From: Bacilli bacterium
Lineage (GTDB): Bacteria > Bacillota_I > Bacilli_A > RF39 > UBA660
Direction: 5' to 3'
Assembly (NCBI GenBank): GCA_017459965.1
Contig: JAFUBW010000014.1
Location: 139,984-199,173, forward strand
DNA: 59,190 nucleotides
Within the stretch, counting starts at the first letter, position 1. Each line of letters begins with the position of its first letter. The position numbers were made by a program, and so were the translations under genes. Under the pieces are notes generated by a model, which worked only from the letters and a program-made list of their open reading frames with translations, was not told the DNA's origin and did not search any database. Positions 15,055-24,600 of this stretch are shown in pieces.

Positions 15055-15180
15055 ATGAAACAAATTACAGTAATTAATGAAGATGGTACAAGTTTAGAAA
15101 TATTAAATGAATATATTAAAAAACATAATCCTTCTATGATAAATATATTGAAGTTAAAATATGATAGAAACAATGATTAA
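15055..15180 (+). CDS. Small hypothetical protein (41 residues)
   Basis: This short ORF begins MKQITVINEDGTSLEILNEY and ends with LKYDRNND. It has a GCGAGGTG ribosome site 7 bases before ATG and lies alone between the spoIVB terminator and the corA promoter. The sequence is soluble and charged, with a likely beta hairpin (ITVINEDGTSLEI) and a helix. I do not recognise the family. The good ribosome site and the clear gap around it support a real gene, but there is no homology evidence. Confidence 0.5.
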   Translation: MKQITVINEDGTSLEILNEYIKKHNPSMINILKLKYDRNND

Positions 15181-15187
15181 TTTATTA

Positions 15188-15216
15188 TTGTTTTTTTTAA
15201 TTTAATGTGCTAAAAT
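15188..15216 (+). promoter_or_regulatory. Promoter of corA
   Basis: TTGTTT (15188-15193), 17 bases, TAAAAT (15211-15216) with an extended TGC before the -10. Confidence 0.7.
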
Positions 15217-15241
15217 AAAGGCGTCAAAAGGGGTGAAGTAT

Positions 15242-16174
15242 ATGATTAGAATATATAAATCTAATGTTGATGGGTTTGTTGATAAAATTGAAAAAATAGA
15301 AAAAAATTGTTGGATTGATTTAGTTTCACCTAGTATTGAAGAAATAGATGAAGTATCAAATTCTACTGGAGTAGAAAAAGAATTAATATTAAAAATGCTA
15401 GATGAAGAAGAAATACCAAGAATTGAAGTTGAAGATAATTCTACACTAATAGTTATAGATACACCGATAATAGAAGAAAAAAGTAAGTATTCTACATTAC
15501 CACTAGGTATAATTTTTACTAAAAAAGATTATTTTATAACTATATCCTCTAGAAAGTTTGAACTTTTAAAAATGTTTAAAAGAGGTAAAATTAAAAATTT
15601 AAGAACAGAACAAAAATCTAGATTTATAATAAGTTTACTTTTAGAAAATGCAAAACTTTATTTAAAATATCTAAGAAAAATTGATGATAGAATTGATGAA
15701 GCTGAAAATGATATTCACTCACTTTCTGATAATGGAGAACTTATTAGTATGCTTTCTATTGAAAAATCTCTTGTATATTTTATTACTTCATTAAAAGAAA
15801 ATAAAAAGATAATAGAAAAAATTTCTAAAGGTAACACAATTAAAATGTATGAAGAAGATATAGATTTACTTGAAGATGCTTCAATTGAAAATGAACAAGC
15901 TATTGAAATGGCTAATATTTATAGAGAAATTTTATCAAGTGTATCTAATGCATATGAATCAATAATATCTAATAATTTGAATACTGCTATGAAAATATTA
16001 ACAAGTATAACAATTATATTTTCTGTTCCAACAATGATATCTTCATTTATGGGAATGAATGTACCACTTGGAATACTTGGTACAATGAAATATTCTGCTT
16101 TTATACTTTTAGCAGCTTCAGGTGCACTTTCAATCATAATAGCAATTATATTAAAATGGAAAAAATTACTATAA
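15242..16174 (+). CDS. corA: CorA-family magnesium/divalent cation channel
   Basis: CorA proteins form pentameric Mg2+ channels. This 310-residue copy has the N-terminal cytoplasmic alpha/beta domain, a long helical stalk (about 135-245), and two C-terminal membrane helices. The signature GMN motif is present (SFMGMNVPLG) at the end of the first helix, and the short acidic periplasmic loop is reduced to VPLGILGTMKYS. The C-terminus WKKLL is basic and cytoplasmic. ATG 15242 is preceded by GGGGTG at normal spacing, whereas the upstream in-frame GTG abuts it. It is likely a single-gene unit. Cation choice (Mg2+, Co2+, Ni2+) cannot be read. Confidence 0.92.
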   Translation: MIRIYKSNVDGFVDKIEKIEKNCWIDLVSPSIEEIDEVSNSTGVEKELILKMLDEEEIPRIEVEDNSTLIVIDTPIIEEKSKYSTLPLGIIFTKKDYFITISSRKFELLKMFKRGKIKNLRTEQKSRFIISLLLENAKLYLKYLRKIDDRIDEAENDIHSLSDNGELISMLSIEKSLVYFITSLKENKKIIEKISKGNTIKMYEEDIDLLEDASIENEQAIEMANIYREILSSVSNAYESIISNNLNTAMKILTSITIIFSVPTMISSFMGMNVPLGILGTMKYSAFILLAASGALSIIIAIILKWKKLL

Positions 16175-16233
16175 GTAGTTTTTTTTATTATGCTTAAATA
16201 TATTATAATCATATTATATTTTAGGTGAATTAT

Positions 16234-16788
16234 ATGCTTAAATATATTAAAAATGAAATTAATTTAATTAAAGAAAAAGATCCTTCTATTAAAAGAAATA
16301 TTGAAGTGTTTCTTCATCCTTCTTTCAAAGTAAAAATATATTATAAATTCGCACATTTTTTATATCTTAAAAAATTTTATTTTTTAGCAAGATTTCTTTC
16401 ATATAAAGCAAAAAAATTAACTGGTATAGAAATTCATCCAGGTGCTACTATAGGTAAAAATTTATTTATAGATCATGGATGCGGTGTAGTAATTGGAGAA
16501 ACAACAATAATAGGTAATAATGTAACAATATTTCATGGGGTAACACTAGGAACTACAGGTAAAGAAAAAGGTAAAAGGCATCCAACTATTAAAGATAATG
16601 TGCTTATTGGTGCAAATGCTACTGTTTTAGGAAATATTACAATAGAAAAAAATTCAAAAATAGGCGCAGGTGCAGTAGTAGTAAAAGATGTAAAAGAAAA
16701 TACAACTGTTGTAGGTGTTCCAGCAAAAATAATACGAGATTACAATGATAATACTAATAAAATTTTAGATTTATTAAAATACTATTGA
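16234..16788 (+). CDS. cysE: Serine O-acetyltransferase
   Basis: CysE makes O-acetylserine from serine and acetyl-CoA, the first step of cysteine synthesis. The 184-residue protein is the short form. It has an N-terminal helical part (KNDPSIKR-type opening, YYKFAHFLY) and a left-handed beta helix of hexapeptide repeats from about residue 69 ([62 protein letters not shown]). The catalytic His of the DHG segment and the His of the GKRHP segment are present. A cysteine synthase gene is not next to it here. The ATG at 16234 follows AGGTG. Confidence 0.95.
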   Translation: MLKYIKNEINLIKEKDPSIKRNIEVFLHPSFKVKIYYKFAHFLYLKKFYFLARFLSYKAKKLTGIEIHPGATIGKNLFIDHGCGVVIGETTIIGNNVTIFHGVTLGTTGKEKGKRHPTIKDNVLIGANATVLGNITIEKNSKIGAGAVVVKDVKENTTVVGVPAKIIRDYNDNTNKILDLLKYY

Positions 16789-16803
16789 TAATAGTATTTT
16801 TTC
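16776..16803 (+). terminator. Terminator of cysE
   Basis: AATACTATT pairs with AATAGTATT around GAT, with T residues to 16803. The stem overlaps the last codons. Confidence 0.85.
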
Positions 16804-16813
16804 TTTATATCTA

Positions 16814-16843
16814 TTGACTTTTTTACTTGTTTTATGTTAAAAT
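16814..16843 (+). promoter_or_regulatory. Promoter of the rplU operon
   Basis: TTGACT (16814-16819), 18 bases, TAAAAT (16838-16843), preceded by TGT (extended -10). Confidence 0.8.
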
Positions 16844-16851
16844 CATTATGT

Positions 16852-16948
16852 TTGTAAAGCCTTCTTGGCTCTACAACCGCACTTCAAAAGGTTTAAAGTA
16901 TTTATATACACCTTTTTAGGCGAGTCTTAGATTATTAATGAAGGAGGT
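16852..16948 (+). promoter_or_regulatory. L21-type ribosomal protein leader
   Basis: The untranslated leader before rplU folds locally. A GTAAAGCC/GGCTCTAC hairpin (16854-16875) is followed by an AAAAGGT...ACCTTTTT stem (about 16887-16917). A structured leader of this size and place is typical of the L21 leader of Bacillota, through which the operon is thought to be autoregulated. It is called by position and rough structure, not by covariance. Confidence 0.65.
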
Positions 16949-16954
16949 AAACTA

Positions 16955-17251
16955 ATGAAAGCAATTATTGAAACTGGTGGTAAACAATATGCAGTTGAAG
17001 AGGGTACAGAAATTTTTGTTGAAAAAATAAATGGTAATGCTGGAGATAAAGTTACATTTGATAAAGTTTTAATGCTTGATGGTAAAGCTGGTCGTCCATA
17101 TGTTAGTGGTGCTAAAGTAACTGCAGAAATTGTTAAACAAGGAAAACAAAGAAAAATTAAAGTATTCAAATATATACCAAAAAATAATTATCATAAAACA
17201 CAAGGTCATAGACAACCATATACTAAAGTAGTTATTAAAAGTGTTAAATAA
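16955..17251 (+). CDS. rplU: 50S ribosomal protein L21
   Basis: L21 is an early-assembly protein of the 50S subunit that contacts 23S rRNA. The 98-residue protein begins [17 protein letters not shown] and ends with [28 protein letters not shown]-type sequence, the hallmark of the family. It has a perfect AAGGAGGT site, heads the operon rplU-prp-rpmA, and is probably regulated through the leader upstream. Confidence 0.98.
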   Translation: MKAIIETGGKQYAVEEGTEIFVEKINGNAGDKVTFDKVLMLDGKAGRPYVSGAKVTAEIVKQGKQRKIKVFKYIPKNNYHKTQGHRQPYTKVVIKSVK

Positions 17252-17253
17252 TT

Positions 17254-17547
17254 ATGATTAAGGTAATATTAGAAAATAATAAAATAGAAGTATCTGGGCA
17301 TGCTAATTTTGATGATTATGGGAAAGATATAGTATGTGCTTCTGTATCAACTTTAGTTATTAGTACAATTAATAATATAATTGATGTTGATGAAGATTCT
17401 ATTTTATATGAAGAAAATGATAATAAAATAAAAATTGAAATTAAAAATAATAATGAAATAGTAAAAAAACTAATAAATAATATGGTTTTAATGCTTGAAA
17501 GTCTGGAAAAAGACTATCCTAAAAATATAAAAATATTAAGGAGGTAA
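17254..17547 (+). CDS. prp: Ribosomal-processing cysteine protease Prp
   Basis: Prp removes the N-terminal extension of ribosomal protein L27 in Bacillota, a step essential in Staphylococcus aureus. The catalytic pair is visible: His in [15 protein letters not shown] near residue 16 and Cys near residue 28 in IVCASVSTL. The 97-residue length is normal. It lies between rplU and rpmA, two bases after rplU, the invariant position of this protease (B. subtilis ysxB). Its substrate extension is present on the next gene. Confidence 0.95.
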   Translation: MIKVILENNKIEVSGHANFDDYGKDIVCASVSTLVISTINNIIDVDEDSILYEENDNKIKIEIKNNNEIVKKLINNMVLMLESLEKDYPKNIKILRR

Positions 17548-17552
17548 TACCT

Positions 17553-17837
17553 ATGATGAAAATGGTTTTAAATATACAAAAATTCGCACACGTTAAAGCA
17601 CAAGGTTCTACTCATAACGGACGTGATTCAGCTGGTAGAAGATTAGGTGCTAAAGCTGCTGATGGTGAATTTATTTCTGCAGGTTCTATTATTTATCGTC
17701 AAAGAGGAACTAAAATATATCCTGGTAATAATGTTGGTATGGGAACTGATCATACATTATTTGCTAAAATTGACGGTGTAGTTAAATTTGAAAGAAAAGG
17801 TAGAGATAAAAAACAAGTTAGTGTATACGAAGCTTAA
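17553..17837 (+). CDS. rpmA: 50S ribosomal protein L27 with a cleavable N-terminus
   Basis: L27 reaches into the peptidyl transferase centre with its N-terminal tail. The mature part is standard ([20 protein letters not shown], then [21 protein letters not shown]). Ahead of it is a short extension, [12 protein letters not shown], which corresponds to the Prp-cleaved pro-sequence; cleavage is expected between Phe-Ala and His. The 94 residues include this extension. It is the last gene of the rplU operon, with an AAGGAGGT site overlapping the prp stop. Confidence 0.97.
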   Translation: MMKMVLNIQKFAHVKAQGSTHNGRDSAGRRLGAKAADGEFISAGSIIYRQRGTKIYPGNNVGMGTDHTLFAKIDGVVKFERKGRDKKQVSVYEA

Positions 17838-17863
17838 AATATCATCGCATTGATGATATTTTT
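17836..17863 (+). terminator. Terminator of the rplU-prp-rpmA operon
   Basis: AATATCATC pairs with TGATGATATT around a GCAT loop, followed by T residues. Confidence 0.9.
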
Positions 17864-17872
17864 CTTTATTTA

Positions 17873-17881
17873 TGATAAAAT
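17873..17881 (+). promoter_or_regulatory. Possible extended -10 for trmB
   Basis: TGATAAAAT (17873-17881) resembles the extended -10 elements elsewhere in this window and lies 17 bases before the trmB start; no -35 is clear. The distance is short, so the leader would be tiny. Confidence 0.35.
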
Positions 17882-17898
17882 GTTTGTGAGGTGTTATT

Positions 17899-18537
17899 AT
17901 GAAATATAATACAGTTAAAAATGCTAGTAATATTGTTAAAGAAAGTCCTTATTTAGTTAAAAATCCAAGTAATTATAAAGGAAGATGGAATCAATATTTT
18001 AAAAATAATAATCCTATTTGCTTAGAATTAGGCATGGGAAGGGGCTCATTTATAATAGAGATGGCTAAAAATAATCCAAATATTAATTATATTGGACTTG
18101 AACTTGATATTAATCAAACCGCAACTGCCATTAGAAATATAAGAGATTTAAAATTAAATAATTTAAAAATGATTTGTGCAGATGCTAAAAATATTGCTGA
18201 TTATTTTGGAAAAGAAATTGATACAATATATTTAACTTTTTCTGAACCATGGCCTAAAAAAGGTGACGAAAAGAAAAGATTTACTCATGAAAGTTATTTA
18301 AAAATATATGATAGAATTTTTAAAAAAAATAAACACATTATTTTAAAAACAGATAATAAAATATTATTTGCATCTGCTATGGAATCATTAAGTCAGTATT
18401 GGTATTCTTTTGAAAAAGTATCACTTGATTTACATAATGATGAAAGAAAAATCAGTAATGTAATGACTGATTTTGAAAAACAATATTTTAAAGAAAAAAG
18501 ACCAATATATTATGTAGATGCTTATTTTAAAAATTAA
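17899..18537 (+). CDS. trmB: tRNA (guanine-N7)-methyltransferase TrmB
   Basis: TrmB puts the 7-methyl group on G46 of tRNA variable loops using S-adenosylmethionine. The 212-residue protein shows the SAM site LELGMGRGSFIIEMAK, the acidic NYIGLELD strand, and the family signature FSEPWPKKGDEKKRFTHESYL with a following TDNKILF segment. Length and motifs are complete. It sits between rpmA and obg, where B. subtilis carries spo0B. It has a GTGAGGTG site. Confidence 0.95.
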   Translation: MKYNTVKNASNIVKESPYLVKNPSNYKGRWNQYFKNNNPICLELGMGRGSFIIEMAKNNPNINYIGLELDINQTATAIRNIRDLKLNNLKMICADAKNIADYFGKEIDTIYLTFSEPWPKKGDEKKRFTHESYLKIYDRIFKKNKHIILKTDNKILFASAMESLSQYWYSFEKVSLDLHNDERKISNVMTDFEKQYFKEKRPIYYVDAYFKN

Positions 18538-18559
18538 TCTTTAATAAAGGGTGATAAAT

Positions 18560-19828
18560 ATGTTTGTAGATGAAGTAGTAATAGATGTAAAAGCTGGAAA
18601 TGGCGGGGATGGATGTACTGCCTTTAGAAGAGAGAAATATATATCAATGGGTGGTCCATTTGGCGGCAATGGAGGTAAAGGCTCTGATATTATATTTAAA
18701 GTAGATTTAGGGCTTAAAACATTACTTGATTTAAGATATGCTCATCAAATAAAAGGAAAAAAAGGTGCAAATGGACAAGGTAAGAATAAGAATGGAAAAA
18801 ATGCAGAAGATATTATTATTAAAGTACCTCAAGGAACTGTAGTAACTGATTTAGATACAGGTTTAATACTTGCAGATTTAACTCACAAAAATGATGAAGT
18901 AATAGTTGCTAAAGGTGGTCGTGGAGGTCGCGGTAATACTGCTTTTGCTACTAATTCTAATCCTGCACCTAATTTTTCTGAAAATGGTGAACCAGGTGAG
19001 GAAAGAAGATTAAAAGTTGAACTTAAACTTCTTGCAGATGTAGGTTTTGTTGGTATGCCATCTGTAGGTAAGTCTACTTTAATATCTAAAATATCAGCTG
19101 CAAAACCTAAAATTGCAGCCTATCATTTTACAACACTTTCTCCTAATTTAGGAGTTGTAAAAACAATTGATAATAGAGTATTTACATGTGCTGATTTACC
19201 TGGTTTAATAGAAGGAGCTTCACTTGGTGAAGGTCTTGGAGATCAATTTTTAAGACATATCGAAAGAACTAAAGTAATAGTTCATATTATAGATATGAGT
19301 GCTTTAGAAGGAAGAGATCCTTATGAAGATTATGTAACTATTAATAAGGAATTATTTGAATTCAATAAAAAATTAATGGATAAACCTCAAATAATAGTCG
19401 CAAATAAAATGGACATGGAATCTTCTAAAGAAAATTTAAAAGAATTTAAGAAAAAAGTAAAAGAAGAAATATTTGAAATATCTGCTATTAACTCACAGGG
19501 ACTTGATAAGTTACTTATAAAAATAGCCGATATATTGGATACTATTGAAGATGAACCACTTTATGAAGAGGATAATTTTGAAAGCCATGTTCTATATAAA
19601 TTTAAAGAAGAAAAACCTTTTGAAATTATAAAAGATAATGATATATTTGTAGTTAAGGGTGATAAAATAGAAAAACTTCTTAAAATGACTAAATTTACTG
19701 ATGAAGGAGCAAGACGATTTGCTAATAAATTAAGACATTTAGGTGTTGATGATGAACTTAGAAAGCTTGGTATACAACCCGGTGATATTGTAAGAATACT
19801 TGATTTTGAATTTGAATTTAAAGATTAA
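18560..19828 (+). CDS. obg: GTPase Obg
   Basis: Obg is an essential GTPase that acts in 50S assembly and stress signalling. The 422-residue protein has the glycine-rich Obg fold (about 1-155, with [16 protein letters not shown] and [11 protein letters not shown]), the G domain ([25 protein letters not shown]), and a C-terminal OCT domain (about 345-420). The start at 18560 gives the standard [14 protein letters not shown]-terminus and is preceded by AAAGGGTG. It ends with a strong terminator. Confidence 0.97.
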   Translation: MFVDEVVIDVKAGNGGDGCTAFRREKYISMGGPFGGNGGKGSDIIFKVDLGLKTLLDLRYAHQIKGKKGANGQGKNKNGKNAEDIIIKVPQGTVVTDLDTGLILADLTHKNDEVIVAKGGRGGRGNTAFATNSNPAPNFSENGEPGEERRLKVELKLLADVGFVGMPSVGKSTLISKISAAKPKIAAYHFTTLSPNLGVVKTIDNRVFTCADLPGLIEGASLGEGLGDQFLRHIERTKVIVHIIDMSALEGRDPYEDYVTINKELFEFNKKLMDKPQIIVANKMDMESSKENLKEFKKKVKEEIFEISAINSQGLDKLLIKIADILDTIEDEPLYEEDNFESHVLYKFKEEKPFEIIKDNDIFVVKGDKIEKLLKMTKFTDEGARRFANKLRHLGVDDELRKLGIQPGDIVRILDFEFEFKD

Positions 19829-19830
19829 TA

Positions 19831-19859
19831 AAAAAGACTTTTAAATAAGTCTTTTTTTT
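19831..19859 (+). terminator. Terminator of obg
   Basis: AAAAAGACTT pairs with AAGTCTTTTT around TTAAAT, followed by a long T run. Confidence 0.92.
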
Positions 19860-19867
19860 GATATAAT
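19859..19867 (+). promoter_or_regulatory. Extended -10 promoter of ruvAB
   Basis: TGATATAAT (19859-19867) directly follows the obg terminator and lies 18 bases before the ruvA start. Confidence 0.6.
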
Positions 19868-19877
19868 GATTATAGGT

Positions 19878-19892
19878 GATAACATATGTTCG
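19878..19892 (+). promoter_or_regulatory. LexA-like (SOS) box overlapping the ruvA start
   Basis: TAACATATGTTCG (19880-19892) matches 12 of the 14 positions of the B. subtilis consensus CGAACATATGTTCG when aligned on its dyad. It spans the ruvA ATG and lies just below the -10 element. ruvAB is LexA-controlled in B. subtilis. The left half-site is imperfect (TAAC for GAAC). Confidence 0.45.
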
Positions 19893-20437
19893 AGTATATA
19901 AAAGGTAAAATAACAGATATTGAAAGTAATTATATAATTATAGATAATAATAATATAGGATATAAAGTATATACAGCATCTCCTTATTCATTTAATATTG
20001 ATGAAGAGTATAAAGTTTATATATATCAGCATATTAGAGAAGATGAAAATACTTTATTTGGATTTAAAACTAATGATGATAGGGATTTATTTTTAAAATT
20101 AATTGATGTTAAGGGATTAGGCCCAAAAATGGCTCTTCCTATGCTTGCAACTGGAAGTACTAACGGTATTATAGATGCAATTGAAAGGGAAAATATTTTA
20201 TATTTAAAGAAATTTCCTAAAATAGGTGATAAAGTAGCAAGACAAATAATACTTGATTTAAAAGGAAAACTTGTATTATCAAATGATGTAAGTGAAACAA
20301 ATAATGATGAACTTGTAGATGCATTATCATCATTAGGTTATAAAAATGTTGATATAAAAAGAGTTATACCTAAAGTAGATGATAATTTAACTATTGAAGA
20401 GCAAATTAAAGAAGCATTAAAATTATTATTAAAATAA
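19886..20437 (+). CDS. ruvA: Holliday junction helicase subunit RuvA
   Basis: RuvA binds Holliday junctions as a tetramer and loads the RuvB motor. The 183-residue protein has the N-terminal OB-fold (MFEYIKGKITDIESNYIIIDNNNIGY), the helix-hairpin-helix region (LFLKLIDVKGLGPKMALPML and FPKIGDKVARQIILDLKGKL), and a C-terminal RuvB-binding domain (about 135-183, DALSSLGYKNVDIKRVI). Length is a little under the E. coli form but normal for Bacilli. It lies 12 bases before ruvB. Confidence 0.96.
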   Translation: MFEYIKGKITDIESNYIIIDNNNIGYKVYTASPYSFNIDEEYKVYIYQHIREDENTLFGFKTNDDRDLFLKLIDVKGLGPKMALPMLATGSTNGIIDAIERENILYLKKFPKIGDKVARQIILDLKGKLVLSNDVSETNNDELVDALSSLGYKNVDIKRVIPKVDDNLTIEEQIKEALKLLLK

Positions 20438-20449
20438 GAAGGTGAAATA

Positions 20450-21454
20450 ATGGATAGACTTGTTGATGAAGAAAAACAATTAGAAGATGAAGATGAATTA
20501 TCTCTAAGACCTAAATATTTAAGAGAATATATTGGTCAAAAAGATGTAAAAGAGAATATTTCTGTATTTATAAAAGCAGCAAAACTTAGAGATGAACCTT
20601 TAGATCATACACTTTTATATGGTCCACCAGGTTTAGGTAAAACAACGCTTGCGTATATTATTTCTAATGAACTTGGAAGTAATATAAAAACAGCTAGTGG
20701 GCCAGCTATTGAAAAAACTGGAGATCTTGCTGCTGTTTTATCAACTTTAGAACCAGGAGATGTTTTGTTTATAGATGAAATTCATAGAATGCCAAGAGTA
20801 GTTGAAGAAGTACTTTATTCTGCTATGGAAGATTTTACTTTAGATATTATTATAGGTAATGATGGATCATCAAGAAGCATTAAAATAGATCTTCCGCCAT
20901 TTACTTTAGTAGGTGCGACTACAAGAGTTGGTGACTTGTCATCACCTCTTAGAGATAGATTTGGTATTATTTCTAAGCTTGAATATTATACGATTGAAGA
21001 TTTATGTAATATTATAAAGAGAACTGCTGATGTGTTTGAAGTTAAAATTGAAAAAGATGCTGCTATTGAACTTGCAAAAAGATCAAGAGGAACACCAAGA
21101 ATAGCAAATAGACTTTTAAAAAGAGTTAGAGATTTTGCTTTAGTAAATGGAAGTGGTAATATTGATTTAAATATTACTAAAGATTCATTAAGTAGATTAA
21201 AAGTAGATTCAGAAGGACTTGATGATACAGATCATAATTTACTTAAATCAATTATATATAAATTTAATGGTGGACCTGTTGGAATAGATGCACTTGCAGC
21301 TTCTATTGGTGAGGAAGTAACTACTATAGAAGATGTATATGAACCATATTTACTTCAAAATGGTTTCTTAAAAAGAACTAATAGAGGTAGAGTTGTAACC
21401 GAAAAAGCATATAAACATCTTGGAATAGAATATCAAAAAACTTTATTTGATTAA
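20450..21454 (+). CDS. ruvB: Holliday junction branch migration ATPase RuvB
   Basis: RuvB is the hexameric AAA+ motor that drives branch migration with RuvA. The 334-residue protein has Walker [12 protein letters not shown] near residue 62, Walker B ([12 protein letters not shown]), sensor 1 GATTR, the arginine finger region LRDRFG, sensor 2 ([18 protein letters not shown]), and a C-terminal winged helix. The N-terminal [12 protein letters not shown] motif is present. It is the second gene of ruvAB and is closed by a terminator. Confidence 0.98.
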   Translation: MDRLVDEEKQLEDEDELSLRPKYLREYIGQKDVKENISVFIKAAKLRDEPLDHTLLYGPPGLGKTTLAYIISNELGSNIKTASGPAIEKTGDLAAVLSTLEPGDVLFIDEIHRMPRVVEEVLYSAMEDFTLDIIIGNDGSSRSIKIDLPPFTLVGATTRVGDLSSPLRDRFGIISKLEYYTIEDLCNIIKRTADVFEVKIEKDAAIELAKRSRGTPRIANRLLKRVRDFALVNGSGNIDLNITKDSLSRLKVDSEGLDDTDHNLLKSIIYKFNGGPVGIDALAASIGEEVTTIEDVYEPYLLQNGFLKRTNRGRVVTEKAYKHLGIEYQKTLFD

Positions 21455-21478
21455 GAGATTATATAGAAATCTCTTTTT
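21454..21478 (+). terminator. Terminator of ruvAB
   Basis: AGAGATT pairs with AATCTCT (21454-21460 with 21468-21474) and runs into T residues. Confidence 0.85.
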
Positions 21479-21483
21479 AAATG

Positions 21484-21492
21484 TGTTATAAT
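21484..21492 (+). promoter_or_regulatory. Extended -10 promoter of queA-tgt
   Basis: TGTTATAAT (21484-21492) lies 20 bases before the queA start and just after the ruvAB terminator. Confidence 0.6.
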
Positions 21493-21512
21493 TTATAGGC
21501 AGGTGATTACTT

Positions 21513-22535
21513 ATGAAAACAGACGATTTTGATTATTATTTACCAGAAGAATTAATCGCACAAACTCCACTTAAAGATAGAGATCATTCAAGATTATTAG
21601 TTTTAGATAAAACTACAGGTGAAATAAAACATGAAAGATTTGATAATATTATTAATTATTTAAATAAAGATGATGTACTTGTTATTAATAATACTAAAGT
21701 TATTCCAGCAAGACTTATAGGTACAAAAGAAGAAACTAATGCTGTAATTGAAGTTTTGCTTTTAAAAGATTTAGGTGAAGATAAATGGCAGTGCATTTGT
21801 AAACCGGCTAAAAGAGTAAAAATAGGTACAATTATCAATTTTAATGATTTATTAAAACTTGAATGTACATATGTTGGAGAAGATGGAATTAGACACTTTA
21901 AATTTATATATAATGGAATATTAATGGAAATACTTGATAAACTTGGTGAAATGCCACTTCCACCTTATATTCATAAAAAATTAGAAGATAAAAATAGATA
22001 TCAAACAGTATATGCTAAATATGAAGGTTCAGCGGCTGCTCCTACTGCAGGACTTCATTTTACAAATGAACTATTAGAAAAAATAAAAGAAAAAGGCGTA
22101 TTAATTGAAGAAGTAACACTTCATGTTGGACTTGGAACATTTAGACCAGTGCAAGTAGATGATGTTACTAAACATAAAATGCATAGTGAGTTTTATATGA
22201 TGAGTAAAGAAACTGCTGATAACTTAAATAAGGCTAAAAAAGAAGGAAAAAGAATAATAGCAGTTGGAACAACTACAACTAGAACACTAGAGACTATAAT
22301 GAGTTTATATAATGAATTTAAAGAATGTTCAGGTAATACTGATATATTTATATATCCAGGTTTTAAATTTAGAGCTATAGATGCATTAATAACCAATTTT
22401 CATCTTCCAAAATCAACACTTGTAATGCTTGTATCCGCATTTGCATCTAAAGAAAATATAATGAATGCATATAATGAAGCAGTTAAAGAAAAATATAGAT
22501 TCTTCTCATTTGGAGATGCAATGTTTATAAAGTAG
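21513..22535 (+). CDS. queA: S-adenosylmethionine:tRNA ribosyltransferase-isomerase QueA
   Basis: QueA transfers the ribosyl part of SAM to preQ1 in tRNA, giving epoxyqueuosine. The 340-residue protein opens with [26 protein letters not shown] and has the diagnostic [33 protein letters not shown] and [17 protein letters not shown] segments. Length is normal. It is followed by tgt nine bases later; the two act in sequence in queuosine synthesis and are adjacent to ruvAB as in B. subtilis. Confidence 0.97.
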   Translation: MKTDDFDYYLPEELIAQTPLKDRDHSRLLVLDKTTGEIKHERFDNIINYLNKDDVLVINNTKVIPARLIGTKEETNAVIEVLLLKDLGEDKWQCICKPAKRVKIGTIINFNDLLKLECTYVGEDGIRHFKFIYNGILMEILDKLGEMPLPPYIHKKLEDKNRYQTVYAKYEGSAAAPTAGLHFTNELLEKIKEKGVLIEEVTLHVGLGTFRPVQVDDVTKHKMHSEFYMMSKETADNLNKAKKEGKRIIAVGTTTTRTLETIMSLYNEFKECSGNTDIFIYPGFKFRAIDALITNFHLPKSTLVMLVSAFASKENIMNAYNEAVKEKYRFFSFGDAMFIK

Positions 22536-23678
<1,143 letters not shown>

Positions 23679-23720
23679 CTTTATTTATATATATAATATT
23701 TACTTACAAAGAGGTAATTT

Positions 23721-24161
23721 ATGAATAAATTATGTGAAAAAATTAAATTATATAAAGAAAAAAATAAATTGTTAAAAGAAAAATATATTAATGATTTTAA
23801 TTCATTACCTGATGAATTAGTTGATGATTATATTGATATAATAAATAAAAATGAAATAATGAATGGACTTAAAGTATATAATGCATTAACTATAACAACA
23901 CATAGTATGTTTTTACTTTATGTTATACTTACTGATAATGAATTAAAATATAATATATTAAATATGATAAACACTGGAATAACTCCTGTAATTAATGATG
24001 TAGTAACAGATGATTTATATAAATATTTTACATTTATAATTATATTATCTTCTTTACTATATTCTAAATTTGATGAAATGTCTAAAAGTGTTAATTTAGG
24101 TAAAAAACTACTTGAAAAAGAAGAACCAAAATTAAAAGGATATAAATATTTAGGTTATTAA
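23721..24161 (+). CDS. Hypothetical membrane protein in the yajC position
   Basis: I do not recognise this 146-residue protein. The first ~45 residues are a charged helix (Lys/Glu-rich), followed by two hydrophobic segments (about 50-70 and 100-120) separated by a polar stretch, and a short basic tail ending KGYKYLGY. It follows tgt, where many Bacilli have yajC, but YajC has a single N-terminal helix and a beta domain, so this is something else. AGAGGT precedes ATG. It ends on a bidirectional terminator shared with the opposing gene. Confidence 0.65.
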   Translation: MNKLCEKIKLYKEKNKLLKEKYINDFNSLPDELVDDYIDIINKNEIMNGLKVYNALTITTHSMFLLYVILTDNELKYNILNMINTGITPVINDVVTDDLYKYFTFIIILSSLLYSKFDEMSKSVNLGKKLLEKEEPKLKGYKYLGY

Positions 24162-24190
24162 AAAATAAGAATTAATTCTTATTTTTTTTT
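24161..24190. terminator. Bidirectional terminator between convergent genes
   Basis: A perfect palindrome (AAAAATAAGAATT and its complement, 24161-24186) has T runs on both strands and serves both convergent genes. Confidence 0.88.
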
Positions 24191-24528
24191 AAATTACCAC
24201 CTAATATACTACCAAATGTTATTACAAAAGTTAGTAATAAATAATATAATAATTGTTTTATATTAAATCCATTATTGAATGCTAATGATAATAATGTGAA
24301 TAATAGAATGTTTATACTTGATATTATTAATCCTTCTAAATAATATTTTTTATTTGATCTTTTTGCTATATAAATCCCAGATAATAAGAAAGTAATAATA
24401 AAACTAATAATTTTAAATAAAGAACTTATATTACTATTTATTATATTAAAATAATAAAATATAGTTATTATTAAAGTTAAAATAATTATTATAATTAATT
24501 CAAATAATAAAGTTTTTAAATATTTCAT
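24172..24528 (-). CDS. TIGR04086/YrzE-like membrane protein
   Basis: This 118-residue protein has four hydrophobic helices with short loops and a Lys/Asn-rich tail (LGGNLKKNKN). The pattern, with SGIYIAKRSNKKYYLEGLI between helices 2 and 3 and GSILGGNL at the end, fits the TIGR04086 family, whose B. subtilis member YrzE is encoded in the same area near tgt, yrbG and spoVB. Function is unknown; the family is mostly found in spore formers. It is transcribed toward tgt from a start with AGGTGA. The call rests on topology, the end motif and gene order. Confidence 0.7.
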   Translation of the reverse strand: MKYLKTLLFELIIIIILTLIITIFYYFNIINSNISSLFKIISFIITFLLSGIYIAKRSNKKYYLEGLIISSINILLFTLLSLAFNNGFNIKQLLYYLLLTFVITFGSILGGNLKKNKN

Positions 24529-24600
24529 AAAATCACCTATTAAATAATATGATTATGAATAAAATATATGAAAAAAATACATAATAAAATAGGTGATAAT

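Noticed and set aside
16168-16187. Hairpin with a T run after corA.
   Set aside because: The stem is only four base pairs (ACTA/TAGT), too weak to call a terminator with confidence.
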